Shown here: piece after piece, positions 23,401-30,665 of the stretch | How positions within the stretch are numbered: position 1 is the first letter of the stretch | Layout of the letters: every line of letters starts with the position of its first letter | Assembly: GCA_025458665.1 (NCBI GenBank) | Contig: JALOSG010000005.1 | Location: 1 to 30,665 of the forward strand | Source of the DNA: Serpentinimonas sp. | GTDB taxonomy: Bacteria > Pseudomonadota > Gammaproteobacteria > Burkholderiales > Burkholderiaceae_C | Direction of reading: 5' to 3' | Length of the DNA: 30,665 nucleotides | Notes under the pieces: generated by a model | The model's database searches: none | The model's input: the letters and a program-made list of their open reading frames with translations, nothing else | Told to the model about the DNA's origin: nothing | Made by a program: the position numbers and the translations under genes

Positions 23401-24339
23401 ATGTCTGCATTCCCGGCCGCTGGGCTGAACGCCAAAACCATCTTCCTGCTGATCATGCCGCCGCTCATGTGGGCGGGCAATGCTGTGGTGGGGCGGCTGG
23501 CTGCGCCCTGGGTGCCGCCCATGACGCTGAATTTCCTGCGCTGGGCGCTGGTGCTGTTGCTGCTGCTGCCTCTGGCGGGCTGGGTACTGAAGCGTGGCAG
23601 CAGCCTGTGGTCGCAATGGCGGCGCTTCCTGCTGCTGGGGCTGCTGAGCGTGGGGTTGTACAACACGCTGCAGTACCTGGCGCTGCAAACGTCATCGCCG
23701 GTGAACGTGACGCTGGTGGCATCGAGCATGCCGATCTGGATGCTGGTGATTGGGCGCCTGTTCTTTGCCGCGCCGCTGCGTGGCATGGCACTGGTGGGGG
23801 CTGGCCTGTCCTTGCTGGGTGTGACCGTGGTGCTGACGCAGGGCCAGCTGACGCGCCTGCAAGATGTGCAGCTGGTGCCTGGCGACCTGCTGATGCTGCT
23901 GGCTGCCATGGTGTGGGCGGTGTACAGCTGGCTGCTAACGCAGCGCAGCGAGTCCGCCGACATACGTTCCGACTGGGCCGCCTTCCTCATGGCGCAGACC
24001 GCCATGGGCTTGCTATGGTGCGCGTTGTTTGCCGGCGGCGAATGGCTCTGGCTGGGCACCCACCCGGACACCATCCTGCCCACCCGCATAGACTGGGGCT
24101 GGCCGCTGGCGCTGGTACTGCTGTTCGTGGCGGTGGGGCCTTCTCTGGTGGCCTACCGCGCGTGGAACGCGGGCGTGCAGCGCGCAGGCCCCACGGTAGC
24201 CAGCTTCTTCAGCAACCTCACGCCGCTGTTTGCCGCGCTGCTGGCGGCTGCGTTTCTGGGCGAGCCGCCGCGCCTGTTCCACGCGGTGGCGTTTGCGCTG
24301 ATTGTGCTCGGCATTGTGGTGTCCTCGGCGAGGCGCTGA
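23401..24339 (+). CDS. DMT-superfamily transporter, EamA type
   Basis: This 312-residue inner-membrane protein has two EamA repeats and about ten transmembrane helices. The first repeat spans about residues 10-145 (PPLMWAGNAVVGRLA, MTLNFLRWALVLLLLLPLAGW, TSSPVNVTLVASSMPIWMLV). The second covers about 155-310 (MLLAAMVWAVYSWLL, PTVASFFSNLTPLFAALLAA). Members export amino acids, metabolites or drugs; the substrate is unknown. The start at 23401 matches the family N-terminus, and an alternative at 23356 adds only leader. It is divergent from the quinone oxidoreductase gene and converges on the SDR gene. It is not closely similar by eye to the second DMT gene at 25331-26224. Confidence 0.9.
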   Translation: MSAFPAAGLNAKTIFLLIMPPLMWAGNAVVGRLAAPWVPPMTLNFLRWALVLLLLLPLAGWVLKRGSSLWSQWRRFLLLGLLSVGLYNTLQYLALQTSSPVNVTLVASSMPIWMLVIGRLFFAAPLRGMALVGAGLSLLGVTVVLTQGQLTRLQDVQLVPGDLLMLLAAMVWAVYSWLLTQRSESADIRSDWAAFLMAQTAMGLLWCALFAGGEWLWLGTHPDTILPTRIDWGWPLALVLLFVAVGPSLVAYRAWNAGVQRAGPTVASFFSNLTPLFAALLAAAFLGEPPRLFHAVAFALIVLGIVVSSARR

Positions 24340-24400
24340 GCCTGCGCCCGCCGGGGTGAAGTGGGGTGGGGTGGCCTGCCCTGAAAGCATGCCCCGGAGT

Positions 24401-25243
24401 TCAGAACGTGCCGGGGTACAGGCCGCCATCGGGCAGGAAGTTCTGCCCGTTCAGGTAACCCGCGTGCACGCTGCAGAGGAAGGCGCACAGCGCTCCGAAC
24501 TCCTCCGACGTGCCGAAGCGCTTGGCCGGGATCTGCGCCACCGAGGAAGCCCGCACCGCATCGAGCGACTGGCCGGTTTTCTTCGCCGCGCCCGAGAGCG
24601 TGGCGGTGAGCCGGTCGGTATCGAACTTGCCGGGCAGCACGTTGTTGATGGTGACGCCTTTGCCCGCCACCGAACTGCGCGCCACACCCGCCACGAAACC
24701 CGTGAGGCCACTGCGCGCGCCGTTGCTCAGGCCCAGGATATCGATGGGAGCCTTCACCGCGCCGGAGGTGATGTTGATGATGCGGCCAAAGCCCCGCTCG
24801 GCCATACCGTCCACGGTGGCCTTGATGAGTTCGATGGGTGTGAGCATGTTGGCATCGAGCGCCTTGATCCAGGCTTCGCGGTCCCACTCGCGGAAATCTC
24901 CGGGGGGCGGGCCACCAGCGTTGGTGATGACGATATCGAACGCACGGCCTGGGCCACCGGGCACCGAGAACAGCGCCTCGCGGCCGGCGGGGGTGGTGAC
25001 ATCGGCGGCCACGGTGAGGATGGTGGCGCTGGTGGTGGCGCTGGTGGTGGCGCTGGTGGTGGCGCTGGTGGTGGTGCTGATGCTGGCGCGCAGGGCAGCA
25101 GCCGCAGCTTCCAGCGCCTCGGCGCCGCGTGCAGCCATGACCACGTTCACACCTTCGCGCGCCAGCGCCACCGCACAGCCGTGGCCCAGCCCCTTGCTGG
25201 CGCCGCACACCAGCGCCCATTTGCCTGCAATACCTAGATCCAT
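24401..25243 (-). CDS. Atypical short-chain dehydrogenase/reductase with internal TSAT repeats
   Basis: This 280-residue Rossmann protein has the SDR cofactor loop GASKGLGHG (residues 14-22), the NAG motif (NAGG, 108-111), structural Asn132, and Ser160 in NITSGAV. Measured from Ser160, the Tyr and Lys of YxxxK should fall at 173 and 177, but the sequence there is SNGAR (Ser173, Arg177). The normal catalytic pair is therefore missing. Residues 56-74 are a TSAT repeat from a 12-bp tandem array that lengthens the loop before the LTVAADV strand. The C-terminal region (AKRFGTSEEFGALCAFLCS, YLNGQNFLPDGGLYPG) is normal for FabG-like SDRs. AAGGAG lies about 10 bases before the start. Substrate unknown. 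Confidence 0.88.
   Translation of the reverse strand: MDLGIAGKWALVCGASKGLGHGCAVALAREGVNVVMAARGAEALEAAAAALRASISTTTSATTSATTSATTSATILTVAADVTTPAGREALFSVPGGPGRAFDIVITNAGGPPPGDFREWDREAWIKALDANMLTPIELIKATVDGMAERGFGRIINITSGAVKAPIDILGLSNGARSGLTGFVAGVARSSVAGKGVTINNVLPGKFDTDRLTATLSGAAKKTGQSLDAVRASSVAQIPAKRFGTSEEFGALCAFLCSVHAGYLNGQNFLPDGGLYPGTF
25020..25080. repeat. 12-bp tandem repeat array inside the SDR gene
   Basis: There are four perfect consecutive copies of gcgctggtggtg (25026-25073) with partial copies on both sides. On the coding (minus) strand they encode TSAT repeats. The unit is a multiple of three, so copy-number change alters protein length but never the frame. Confidence 0.96.
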
Positions 25244-25330
25244 GAGGAAAGTCTCCTTGTAGTTGAATGAAAAACCTGCGTGGGGGCCATCGGTCCATCG
25301 GTCAACCCGGCGGACAGGCCGCTAGGCCGA

Positions 25331-26224
25331 TCAGCTGCGCTGGCGGCTGACCCACAACACGCCAGCCACCACCAGCACCGTGCCCAGCAACACCCAGCGG
25401 TTGAAGGGCTCATCGAGAATGAGCACGCCCATGACGATGGTGGACATGGGCCCGATCATGCCGGTCTGGGCGGTGAGGCTGGAGCCGATGCGCTCGATGG
25501 CCATCATCACCATGACCACGGGCGCCGCCGTGCAGAACACCGCGTTGATGACGGACAAGACCAGCACCTCGGGTGCCACCAGCGCTGCCGACAACGGCCG
25601 CAGCAGCAGGAACTGCGCAATGCACAGCACGCACGCCACCGTGGTGGCCCATCCCACCAGCCGCAAAGAGCCCAGGCGCTTGACCATCTCGCCACTGTAG
25701 ACCAGATACACCGCGTAGCTGATAGCGCTGCCCAGCACCAGCACGCCACCCAGCACCGCGTGGGAGCCCGCCAGCGATATTTCCTGACCGAACACCACCA
25801 GCACACCGGCGTAACTGAGCGCCATGGCCCCGGCCTGCCGCCCGGTGATGCGGCGCTTGTAAATGACCCAGCCCAGCAACAGCACCAGCGTGGGGTTGAG
25901 GTAGAGAATGAGCCGCTCCAGGCTGGCACTGATGTACTGCAGGCCGTAAAAATCCAGGAAGCTGGCCAGGTAGTAGCCACTGAAGCCCAGCCCCAGAATG
26001 CCCAGCCAGTCGCGCCGGGTGAGTGGCACCACCGGCGTCTTGCTGCGGTAGGTGGCCCACCACACCATGGCCAGGAACAGCGGCAACGCAAACAGCATGC
26101 GGTACATGATGAGCGTCACCGCATCGACCCCGTAGCGGTAGGCCAGCTTCACGATGATGGCCTTGCCGCTGAACGCGATGGAGCCGCCCGCGGCCAGCAG
26201 CAAGCCGGTGGTGAGTGGGGTCAT
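25331..26224 (-). CDS. DMT-superfamily transporter, EamA type (second)
   Basis: The 297-residue inner-membrane protein has ten predicted helices in two EamA halves. The first includes LLLAAGGSIAFSGKAIIVKLAYRYG, LIMYRMLFALPLFLAM and YISASLERLILYLNPTLVLL. The second includes LGGVLVLGSAISYAVYLVYSG and LTAQTGMIGPMSTIVMGVLILDEP. It is a probable small-molecule exporter of unknown substrate. Its ATG (26224) overlaps the stop of the upstream spermidine-synthase-like gene (ATGA), so the two are translationally coupled. This gives a weak hint that it handles a product of that enzyme. The SDR gene lies 87 bases downstream on the same strand. Confidence 0.92.
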   Translation of the reverse strand: MTPLTTGLLLAAGGSIAFSGKAIIVKLAYRYGVDAVTLIMYRMLFALPLFLAMVWWATYRSKTPVVPLTRRDWLGILGLGFSGYYLASFLDFYGLQYISASLERLILYLNPTLVLLLGWVIYKRRITGRQAGAMALSYAGVLVVFGQEISLAGSHAVLGGVLVLGSAISYAVYLVYSGEMVKRLGSLRLVGWATTVACVLCIAQFLLLRPLSAALVAPEVLVLSVINAVFCTAAPVVMVMMAIERIGSSLTAQTGMIGPMSTIVMGVLILDEPFNRWVLLGTVLVVAGVLWVSRQRS

Positions 26225-27000
26225 GCGCCGTCCTGCACCGCCTTGAACACGCGCAGCCATTTGGTGGCCGGCAGGCCCCAGCGCGCCTGCACCGCCTCGG
26301 CGCGGGCCAGCAGCTCCATGCGGGAGGCGTGCTGCGGCGTGCGCAAGGCCAGCACCACGGTGTTGCCTTCGCGGGTGGGTTTGAAGGCCCACACGGCATT
26401 GGCGCCAAAGGCGGTGCAGATTTTCTCCAGCGACTGGGCGTAGCTGGCGTTGCGGCCGAAGAGGTTCACCGTCATGACGCCGTCGTCGGTGAGGAGCTGG
26501 CGGCAATGGGCGTAGAAGTCGGCACTGTCGAGCACCGGTGCGGCGGCCTCGTGGTCGTAGAGGTCCACCTGCAGCACATCAACCGTGCCGGCGTAGGCGC
26601 TGTGCTGCACCACCTCGGCGGCATCGCCCCAGATGACGCGCAGGCGCGCGCTGTCCGGGGGCAGCTTGAACCAGGTGCGGCAGGCGGCCACCACCTGGGG
26701 GTTGATCTCGATGGCGGTGGTGTCCATGCGCAGCTTCTTGAAGCAGAACTTGGTGAGCGCAGCCGCCCCCAGGCCCAGCTGCATGGCGCGCAGCTTCGGC
26801 ACCGCATCGGGCGGTACGAACAGCAGCCACGCCATCATGCGCTGCACATACTCCAGCTCCAGGTCGAAGGGGGCATCGAGCAGCATGGAGCCCTGCACCC
26901 ACTCGGTGCCCAGGTGCAGGAAGCGGACCTCGCCGTCTTCGGAGATGGACACTTCGGGAAGTTGGGGCGGTGGGGCGGCAGCGCGCGGCGCAGAGGACAT
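26221..27000 (-). CDS. Spermidine-synthase-like protein (aminopropyltransferase fold)
   Basis: This 259-residue protein has the SAM/dcSAM-binding Rossmann fold of spermidine synthases: MQLGLGAAALTKFCF (about residues 73-87), the acidic motif AIEINPQVV, GDAAEVVQ, and VDLYDHEAA in place of the usual catalytic D-A-Y/F-D segment. The N-terminal substrate region is short. Many such proteins are annotated as spermidine synthase but lack proven aminopropyltransferase activity, and some are methyltransferase-like. The Pro/Ala-rich first 15 residues are probably disordered. It is coupled to a DMT transporter by an ATGA overlap and lies 68 bases downstream of tatD. Confidence 0.85.
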   Translation of the reverse strand: MSSAPRAAAPPPQLPEVSISEDGEVRFLHLGTEWVQGSMLLDAPFDLELEYVQRMMAWLLFVPPDAVPKLRAMQLGLGAAALTKFCFKKLRMDTTAIEINPQVVAACRTWFKLPPDSARLRVIWGDAAEVVQHSAYAGTVDVLQVDLYDHEAAAPVLDSADFYAHCRQLLTDDGVMTVNLFGRNASYAQSLEKICTAFGANAVWAFKPTREGNTVVLALRTPQHASRMELLARAEAVQARWGLPATKWLRVFKAVQDGA

Positions 27001-27068
27001 GACGGAAGAATGGGGCTAGGAACGCAACCCCGAAGTATGGCAGGGCGGGAAGGCGGCCACGCTGGGGG

Positions 27069-27944
27069 CTAACCGCTGGCCTGGCCACTTGCTGGCAGCA
27101 AGGCGCGCAGGCGCGGCAGGGCCGCCACGGCGTTGGCCTGTTGCGCAGCCTGCAGCGCTTCCAGCGAAATGCCGCGCAGCTGCGCCACCACCGCCGCCAT
27201 GCGCGGCAATTCTGCCGGTGTGTTGGTGCCTTGCGGCACACCCTGCGCGCGCTGCGCCGCGGTGGTGTAGAGCCAGTGCGGGGGAATGTCGGGCGCATCG
27301 GTTTCCAGCACCAGGTGCTGCAGCGGCAACTGCGTGGCCAGACGCCGCAATTGCAGCGCGGTGTCGAACGTGACGGCGCCGCCGAAGCCCAGCCGAAAGC
27401 CCCTCTGCGCAAACTGCTCGGCCTGCTGCAGGCTGCCGTTGAAGGCGTGCGCTATGCCGCCCGCCACCGGACGGCCTTGCTGCTGCAGCAGGCGCAGGCC
27501 TTTGAGCAGCGCATCGGCCGAGCGGCGCACATGCAGGATGACGGGCAGCCCGAAACGCTGGGCAAGTTCCAGCTGGCGCAGGTAGAAATGCCACTGCTTG
27601 TCACGCAGGGCGGGGGTGCAGAGTTCGGGCACAAAATGGTCCAGGCCGATCTCGGCCACCGCCACCAGACGCGGGTCTTGGGCGTGGTCTTGCAGCGCCT
27701 GTTCCAGCAGGGCCAGGTGGTGTTCCTGCGCCTGCGGCACGTACAGCGGATGGATGCCCAGCGCATACGCATCGTGGTGCGCGTGGGCCAGTTGGCGCAC
27801 GGCAGGGAAGTTGGCCACCTCCACAGCGGGCAGCACACACAGGCCCACGCCGACCTCGCGGGCACGCTGGCGCACCGCGGCCACGCCACCCTCACCGGCC
27901 TGCAGTTCGGGGGCATCAAGGTGGCAGTGGGTGTCTATCCACAT
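27069..27944 (-). CDS. TatD-family metal-dependent DNase
   Basis: This 291-residue TIM-barrel hydrolase of the amidohydrolase superfamily is a Mg-dependent nuclease family linked to DNA repair and DNA degradation. The metal and active-site residues can be seen: His6 and His8 in DTHCHLD, LGIHPLY, Glu98 in AVAEIGLDHF, His138 in VILHVRRS, His166 in GIAHAFNG, and Asp216 in LETDAPDIPPHW. Length is slightly above the usual 255-265 residues because of a C-terminal Ala-rich helix. It could be TatD, YcfH or YjjV; the sequence alone does not decide. It starts 33 bases after the uvrA-like stop, so it is probably co-transcribed with it. Confidence 0.92.
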   Translation of the reverse strand: MWIDTHCHLDAPELQAGEGGVAAVRQRAREVGVGLCVLPAVEVANFPAVRQLAHAHHDAYALGIHPLYVPQAQEHHLALLEQALQDHAQDPRLVAVAEIGLDHFVPELCTPALRDKQWHFYLRQLELAQRFGLPVILHVRRSADALLKGLRLLQQQGRPVAGGIAHAFNGSLQQAEQFAQRGFRLGFGGAVTFDTALQLRRLATQLPLQHLVLETDAPDIPPHWLYTTAAQRAQGVPQGTNTPAELPRMAAVVAQLRGISLEALQAAQQANAVAALPRLRALLPASGQASG

Positions 27945-27977
27945 GGGGCTACCTGCCGGATGCGCCTGGGCAAGTAT

Positions 27978-30665
27978 TCACGCGGGCGCCGCGCTGCGCG
28001 CCAGCACAGGACCCAGCGCCACGCCGGTGTGGGTGCCCAGCTGCACCAGCGCTTCGGGCGGTGCGGCGGCCACTACCTGCCCGCCGCCGTTGCCACCCTC
28101 GGGCCCCAGGTCGATGACCCAGTCGGCCTCGGCAATCACATCGAGGTCGTGTTCGATGACGATGACGCTGTGGCCCCCGTCCACCAACCGGTGCAGCACG
28201 CGGATGAGCTTGTCCACATCGGCCATGTGCAGGCCCACCGTGGGTTCGTCGAGCACGTAGAGCGTGTGCAGCGCCTTCTGCCCGCGCCGGCCCACTTCGT
28301 CGCGCACCTTGGTGAGCTCGGTCACCAGCTTGATGCGCTGCGCCTCGCCACCGCTGAGCGTGGGCGATGGTTGCCCCAGTGTCAGGTAGCCCAGCCCCAC
28401 GTCCTGCAAGAGCTGCAGCGGGTGCGCAATGCTGGGCATGCTGGCAAAGAAGCCCACCGCCTCGTCCACTTCCATGCGCAGCACATCGCCAATGCTCTTG
28501 CCGCGCCAGCTCACAGCCAGCGTTTCGGGGTTGAAGCGGGCGCCGTGGCAGGCCTCGCAGGGCACCTTCACGTCGGGCAGGAAGCTCATTTCGATGGTGC
28601 GCATGCCCTGCCCTTCGCAGGTGGGGCAACGCCCTTCGCCGGTGTTGAAACTGAAGCGCCCTGGCCCGTAGCCGCGCGCCTTGGCCTCCAGCGTTTCTGC
28701 GAACAGCTTCCTGATGGTGTCCCAGAAACCGATGTAGGTGGCTGGGCAGGAGCGCGGCGTCTTGCCGATGGGGGTCTGGTCCACCTCCAGCACGCGCTGG
28801 ATGGCCTCCGTGCCGAGCACGCCCTCGCAGCCCTGCCACGCCGGGCGCTGCCCCGCGTCCCAGCCCTGGCGACCGGCGAACGTGCTCTGCATCTGTACGG
28901 CCGCCGCCACGTTGGTGAGCAACACATCACGCGCGAACGTGGACTTTCCCGACCCACTCACGCCAGTGACCGCCACCAGCCGCCGCAAAGGCACCTGCGC
29001 CGTGACCCGCTGCAGGTTGTGCAAGGAAGCACCCTTCACCGTCAACCAATCCAGTCCCGCTGCATCCGGCTCCCCGCCCACCGACGAGGGCGCCGGAACG
29101 CCTGCGGGGGGCGACAATTTCTGCTCGCAGTATGCGGAGCCTCCCGCAGGCGAGCCGGCGCCCGGAGCATCGCCAGAAGCAGGAGAAGCAACACCCCCGG
29201 AAGTGACCCACCGCCGAGCCTGAGCCGGATGCCGCATCGCATGCAGCAGGTACCGCCCCGTCTGCGAATCGGGCGCATCCATGATGTCCTGCACCGAACC
29301 CTCGGCCACCACGCGCCCACCCCGCAAACCCGCGCTGGGCCCAATGTCGATGAGGTGATCGGCCCGGCGGATGGTGTCCTCGTCGTGCTCCACCACCACC
29401 AGCGTGTTGCCCTTCTCGCCCAGCTTGTGCAGGGCATTCAGGAGAATCTGGTTGTCGCGCGCATGCAGGCCAATGGTGGGCTCATCGAGCACATAGCACA
29501 CGCCCTGCAGGTGGCTGCCCAGCTGCGCGGCCAAGCGGATGCGCTGCGCCTCGCCACCGCTCAGCGTGGGCGCGCCCCGGTCGAGCGTGAGGTAGCCCAG
29601 CCCCACCTCTTCCAGGAATTCCAGCCGGCTCTGGATCTCGGGCAGCAGGTCGCGGGCAATGTCGGCTTCGCGAAGGCTCAGCACGCCCTCCGCGCCGCCG
29701 GCCAGCAGACCTTGCACCCAGGCGCGCACATCGCCCACGCTCAGGCGCGCTATCTCGGCAATACCCACACCCTGGAACTTCACCGCGCGGGCGGTGGCGT
29801 TCAGGCGCGTCCCGCCACAGCTGCTGCAGGCGGCATCGGCCACATCTTCGGCTTCGGGCTCGGCAAAGCTTTGCTCGCGGCCCTTGGTGTCGTCGTCGCG
29901 CACGGAATCGTCGAACACCTTGCGCTGCTCGCGCGTGAGCTGCACCCCCGTACCCACGCAGTCCGGGCACCAGCCGTGCTTGCTGTTGTAGGAGAACAGG
30001 CGCGGGTCGAGCTCGGCGTAGCTGGTGGCACACACCGGGCAGGCGCGCAGCGTGGAATACACCTGCAGCCGCCCCAGGGCGGCGGTGGAGGCGCCGCTGG
30101 CCATGGCTTCCTGCAGCCCCTCCAGGCCGCTGAGCACATGCACCACACCCTTGCCGTGTTCCAGCGCCAGCGTGAGCGCGCGGCGCAACTCCGCCTCGTG
30201 CGCGGGAGACACATCCAGGCTGGCCACCGGCAGTTCGATGGTGTGTTCCTTGAAGCGGTCGATGCGCGGAAAGCCCGTGGTGGGCAGGAACTCGCCGTCC
30301 ACCCGCAAGTGGCTGTAGCCACGCGGGCGCGCCCAGTCGGCCAGCTCGGTGTAGACGCCTTTGCGGTTCATGACCAGCGGCGCCAGCAGGCCTATGTGCT
30401 GGCCGCGGAACTGCTTCATGAGCTGCGCGAAGATGCTGTCGGCGGTTTGTGGCTGCACCGGTGCGTTGTCGTGCACGCAGTGCTGCGTACCCAGCTTCAC
30501 ATACAGCAGGCGCAGGAAATGCCACACCTCCGTGGTGGTGCCCACGGTGGATTTGCGCCCACCCCGGCTGAGCCGCTGTTCAATGGCCACGGTGGGCGGA
30601 ATGCCATACACCGCATCCACCTCCGGACGGCCCGCGGGCTGCACGATGCTGCGCGCGTAGGCGTT
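27978..30665 (-). CDS. uvrA: UvrA-family excinuclease subunit (5' end beyond the window), probably the long paralogue
   Basis: 895 residues are visible, running off the right edge in frame (NAYARSIVQPAGRPEVDAVYG). UvrA proteins are ABC-type ATPases that recognise DNA damage. Present are the first LSGGEAQRIRL signature with YVLDEPTIGLHARD, the second Walker A GVSGSGKST, the zinc finger CPTC...CEAC, and the second LSGGEAQRIKL with YVLDEPTVGLHMAD. Only the first Walker A and about 90 residues are missing if this is a single UvrA. The wording IPPTVAIEQRLSRGGRKSTV matches what I recall of the second half of the roughly 1900-residue tandem UvrA paralogue of Burkholderiales rather than canonical UvrA. 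The linker between the two ATPase halves contains an in-frame palindromic element. Confidence 0.88.
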   Translation of the reverse strand, partial: NAYARSIVQPAGRPEVDAVYGIPPTVAIEQRLSRGGRKSTVGTTTEVWHFLRLLYVKLGTQHCVHDNAPVQPQTADSIFAQLMKQFRGQHIGLLAPLVMNRKGVYTELADWARPRGYSHLRVDGEFLPTTGFPRIDRFKEHTIELPVASLDVSPAHEAELRRALTLALEHGKGVVHVLSGLEGLQEAMASGASTAALGRLQVYSTLRACPVCATSYAELDPRLFSYNSKHGWCPDCVGTGVQLTREQRKVFDDSVRDDDTKGREQSFAEPEAEDVADAACSSCGGTRLNATARAVKFQGVGIAEIARLSVGDVRAWVQGLLAGGAEGVLSLREADIARDLLPEIQSRLEFLEEVGLGYLTLDRGAPTLSGGEAQRIRLAAQLGSHLQGVCYVLDEPTIGLHARDNQILLNALHKLGEKGNTLVVVEHDEDTIRRADHLIDIGPSAGLRGGRVVAEGSVQDIMDAPDSQTGRYLLHAMRHPAQARRWVTSGGVASPASGDAPGAGSPAGGSAYCEQKLSPPAGVPAPSSVGGEPDAAGLDWLTVKGASLHNLQRVTAQVPLRRLVAVTGVSGSGKSTFARDVLLTNVAAAVQMQSTFAGRQGWDAGQRPAWQGCEGVLGTEAIQRVLEVDQTPIGKTPRSCPATYIGFWDTIRKLFAETLEAKARGYGPGRFSFNTGEGRCPTCEGQGMRTIEMSFLPDVKVPCEACHGARFNPETLAVSWRGKSIGDVLRMEVDEAVGFFASMPSIAHPLQLLQDVGLGYLTLGQPSPTLSGGEAQRIKLVTELTKVRDEVGRRGQKALHTLYVLDEPTVGLHMADVDKLIRVLHRLVDGGHSVIVIEHDLDVIAEADWVIDLGPEGGNGGGQVVAAAPPEALVQLGTHTGVALGPVLARSAAPA
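29088..29163. repeat. 76-bp palindromic (REP-like) element inside the uvrA-type gene
   Basis: Two 21-base arms (29088-29108 and 29143-29163) are complementary at 19 of 21 positions. They extend inward by three more pairs including one G-T. The 34-base centre holds a small inner palindrome, ctgctcgcag. It encodes part of a low-complexity linker (GAGSPAGGSAYCEQKL on the coding strand) between the two ATPase halves. It looks like a dispersed palindromic repeat that inserted in frame. Confidence 0.75.

Noticed and set aside
1..30665. tRNA genes, CRISPR arrays, insertion sequences, phage or toxin-antitoxin modules
   Set aside because: Reading both strands showed none. The tandem arrays found have no spacers, and no transposase or integrase motif is present.

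Overview
The window is G+C-rich chromosomal DNA with dense, mostly housekeeping genes. Gene content and protein style point to a betaproteobacterium of the order Burkholderiales, probably family Comamonadaceae. The clues are the ftsK-lolA-rarA and ribF-ileS-lspA clusters, a Bfd/Bfr iron pair, a TTG-started HNH nuclease that I recognise from Burkholderiales, a paired acyl-CoA dehydrogenase operon and a UvrA paralogue of the long type I know from this order. The genus cannot be fixed from sequence reading alone. I see no insertion sequence, prophage, CRISPR array, rRNA or tRNA.

Layout. 1-972 (minus): the start of livM and the complete livH of a branched-chain amino acid ABC importer. 1191-5729 (minus): rarA, lolA and ftsK (fork rescue, lipoprotein transport, chromosome segregation). 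5882-7478 (plus): trxB, then the rpmB-rpmG ribosomal operon with a clear sigma-70 promoter, a long structured leader and a strong terminator. 7582-8793 (minus): a membrane fatty-acyl desaturase. 8988-10277 (minus): rsmB, divergent from prfC (10374-11993, plus) and a yqaA-like gene. 12588-13229 (minus): purN. 13403-15742 (plus): two acyl-CoA dehydrogenase subunits with a promoter and a candidate operator. 15862-16625 (plus): bfd and bfr behind a Fur box. 16650-17506 (minus): an HNH nuclease translationally coupled to an ABM-domain protein. 17675-22219 (plus): ribF, ileS, lspA. 22252-23259 (minus): quinone oxidoreductase. 23401-24339 (plus): a DMT-family transporter. 24401-27000 (minus): an atypical SDR, a second DMT transporter and a spermidine-synthase-like protein. 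27069 to the right edge (minus): TatD nuclease and a 5'-truncated UvrA-family protein. No gene-free stretch exceeds 300 bases. The largest are 6830-7051 (promoter and leader of rpmB), 973-1190 (nothing convincing seen) and 8794-8987 (desaturase promoter and leader).

I did not find a new multi-gene system. The observations most worth a second look are small-scale DNA structures. One is a 76-bp near-perfect palindromic element lying in frame inside the uvrA-type gene. Others are short tandem duplications whose unit is a multiple of three (12 or 18 bp) in the SDR gene, the rsmB/prfC junction, the lolA signal peptide and the end of the quinone oxidoreductase gene. There is also a terminator-like palindrome in the desaturase leader and a structured leader before rpmB. 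At the protein level, the SDR has lost the YxxxK catalytic pair, RibF has an insertion beside its kinase motif, and the bacterioferritin carries Thr where E. coli has a ferroxidase Glu.
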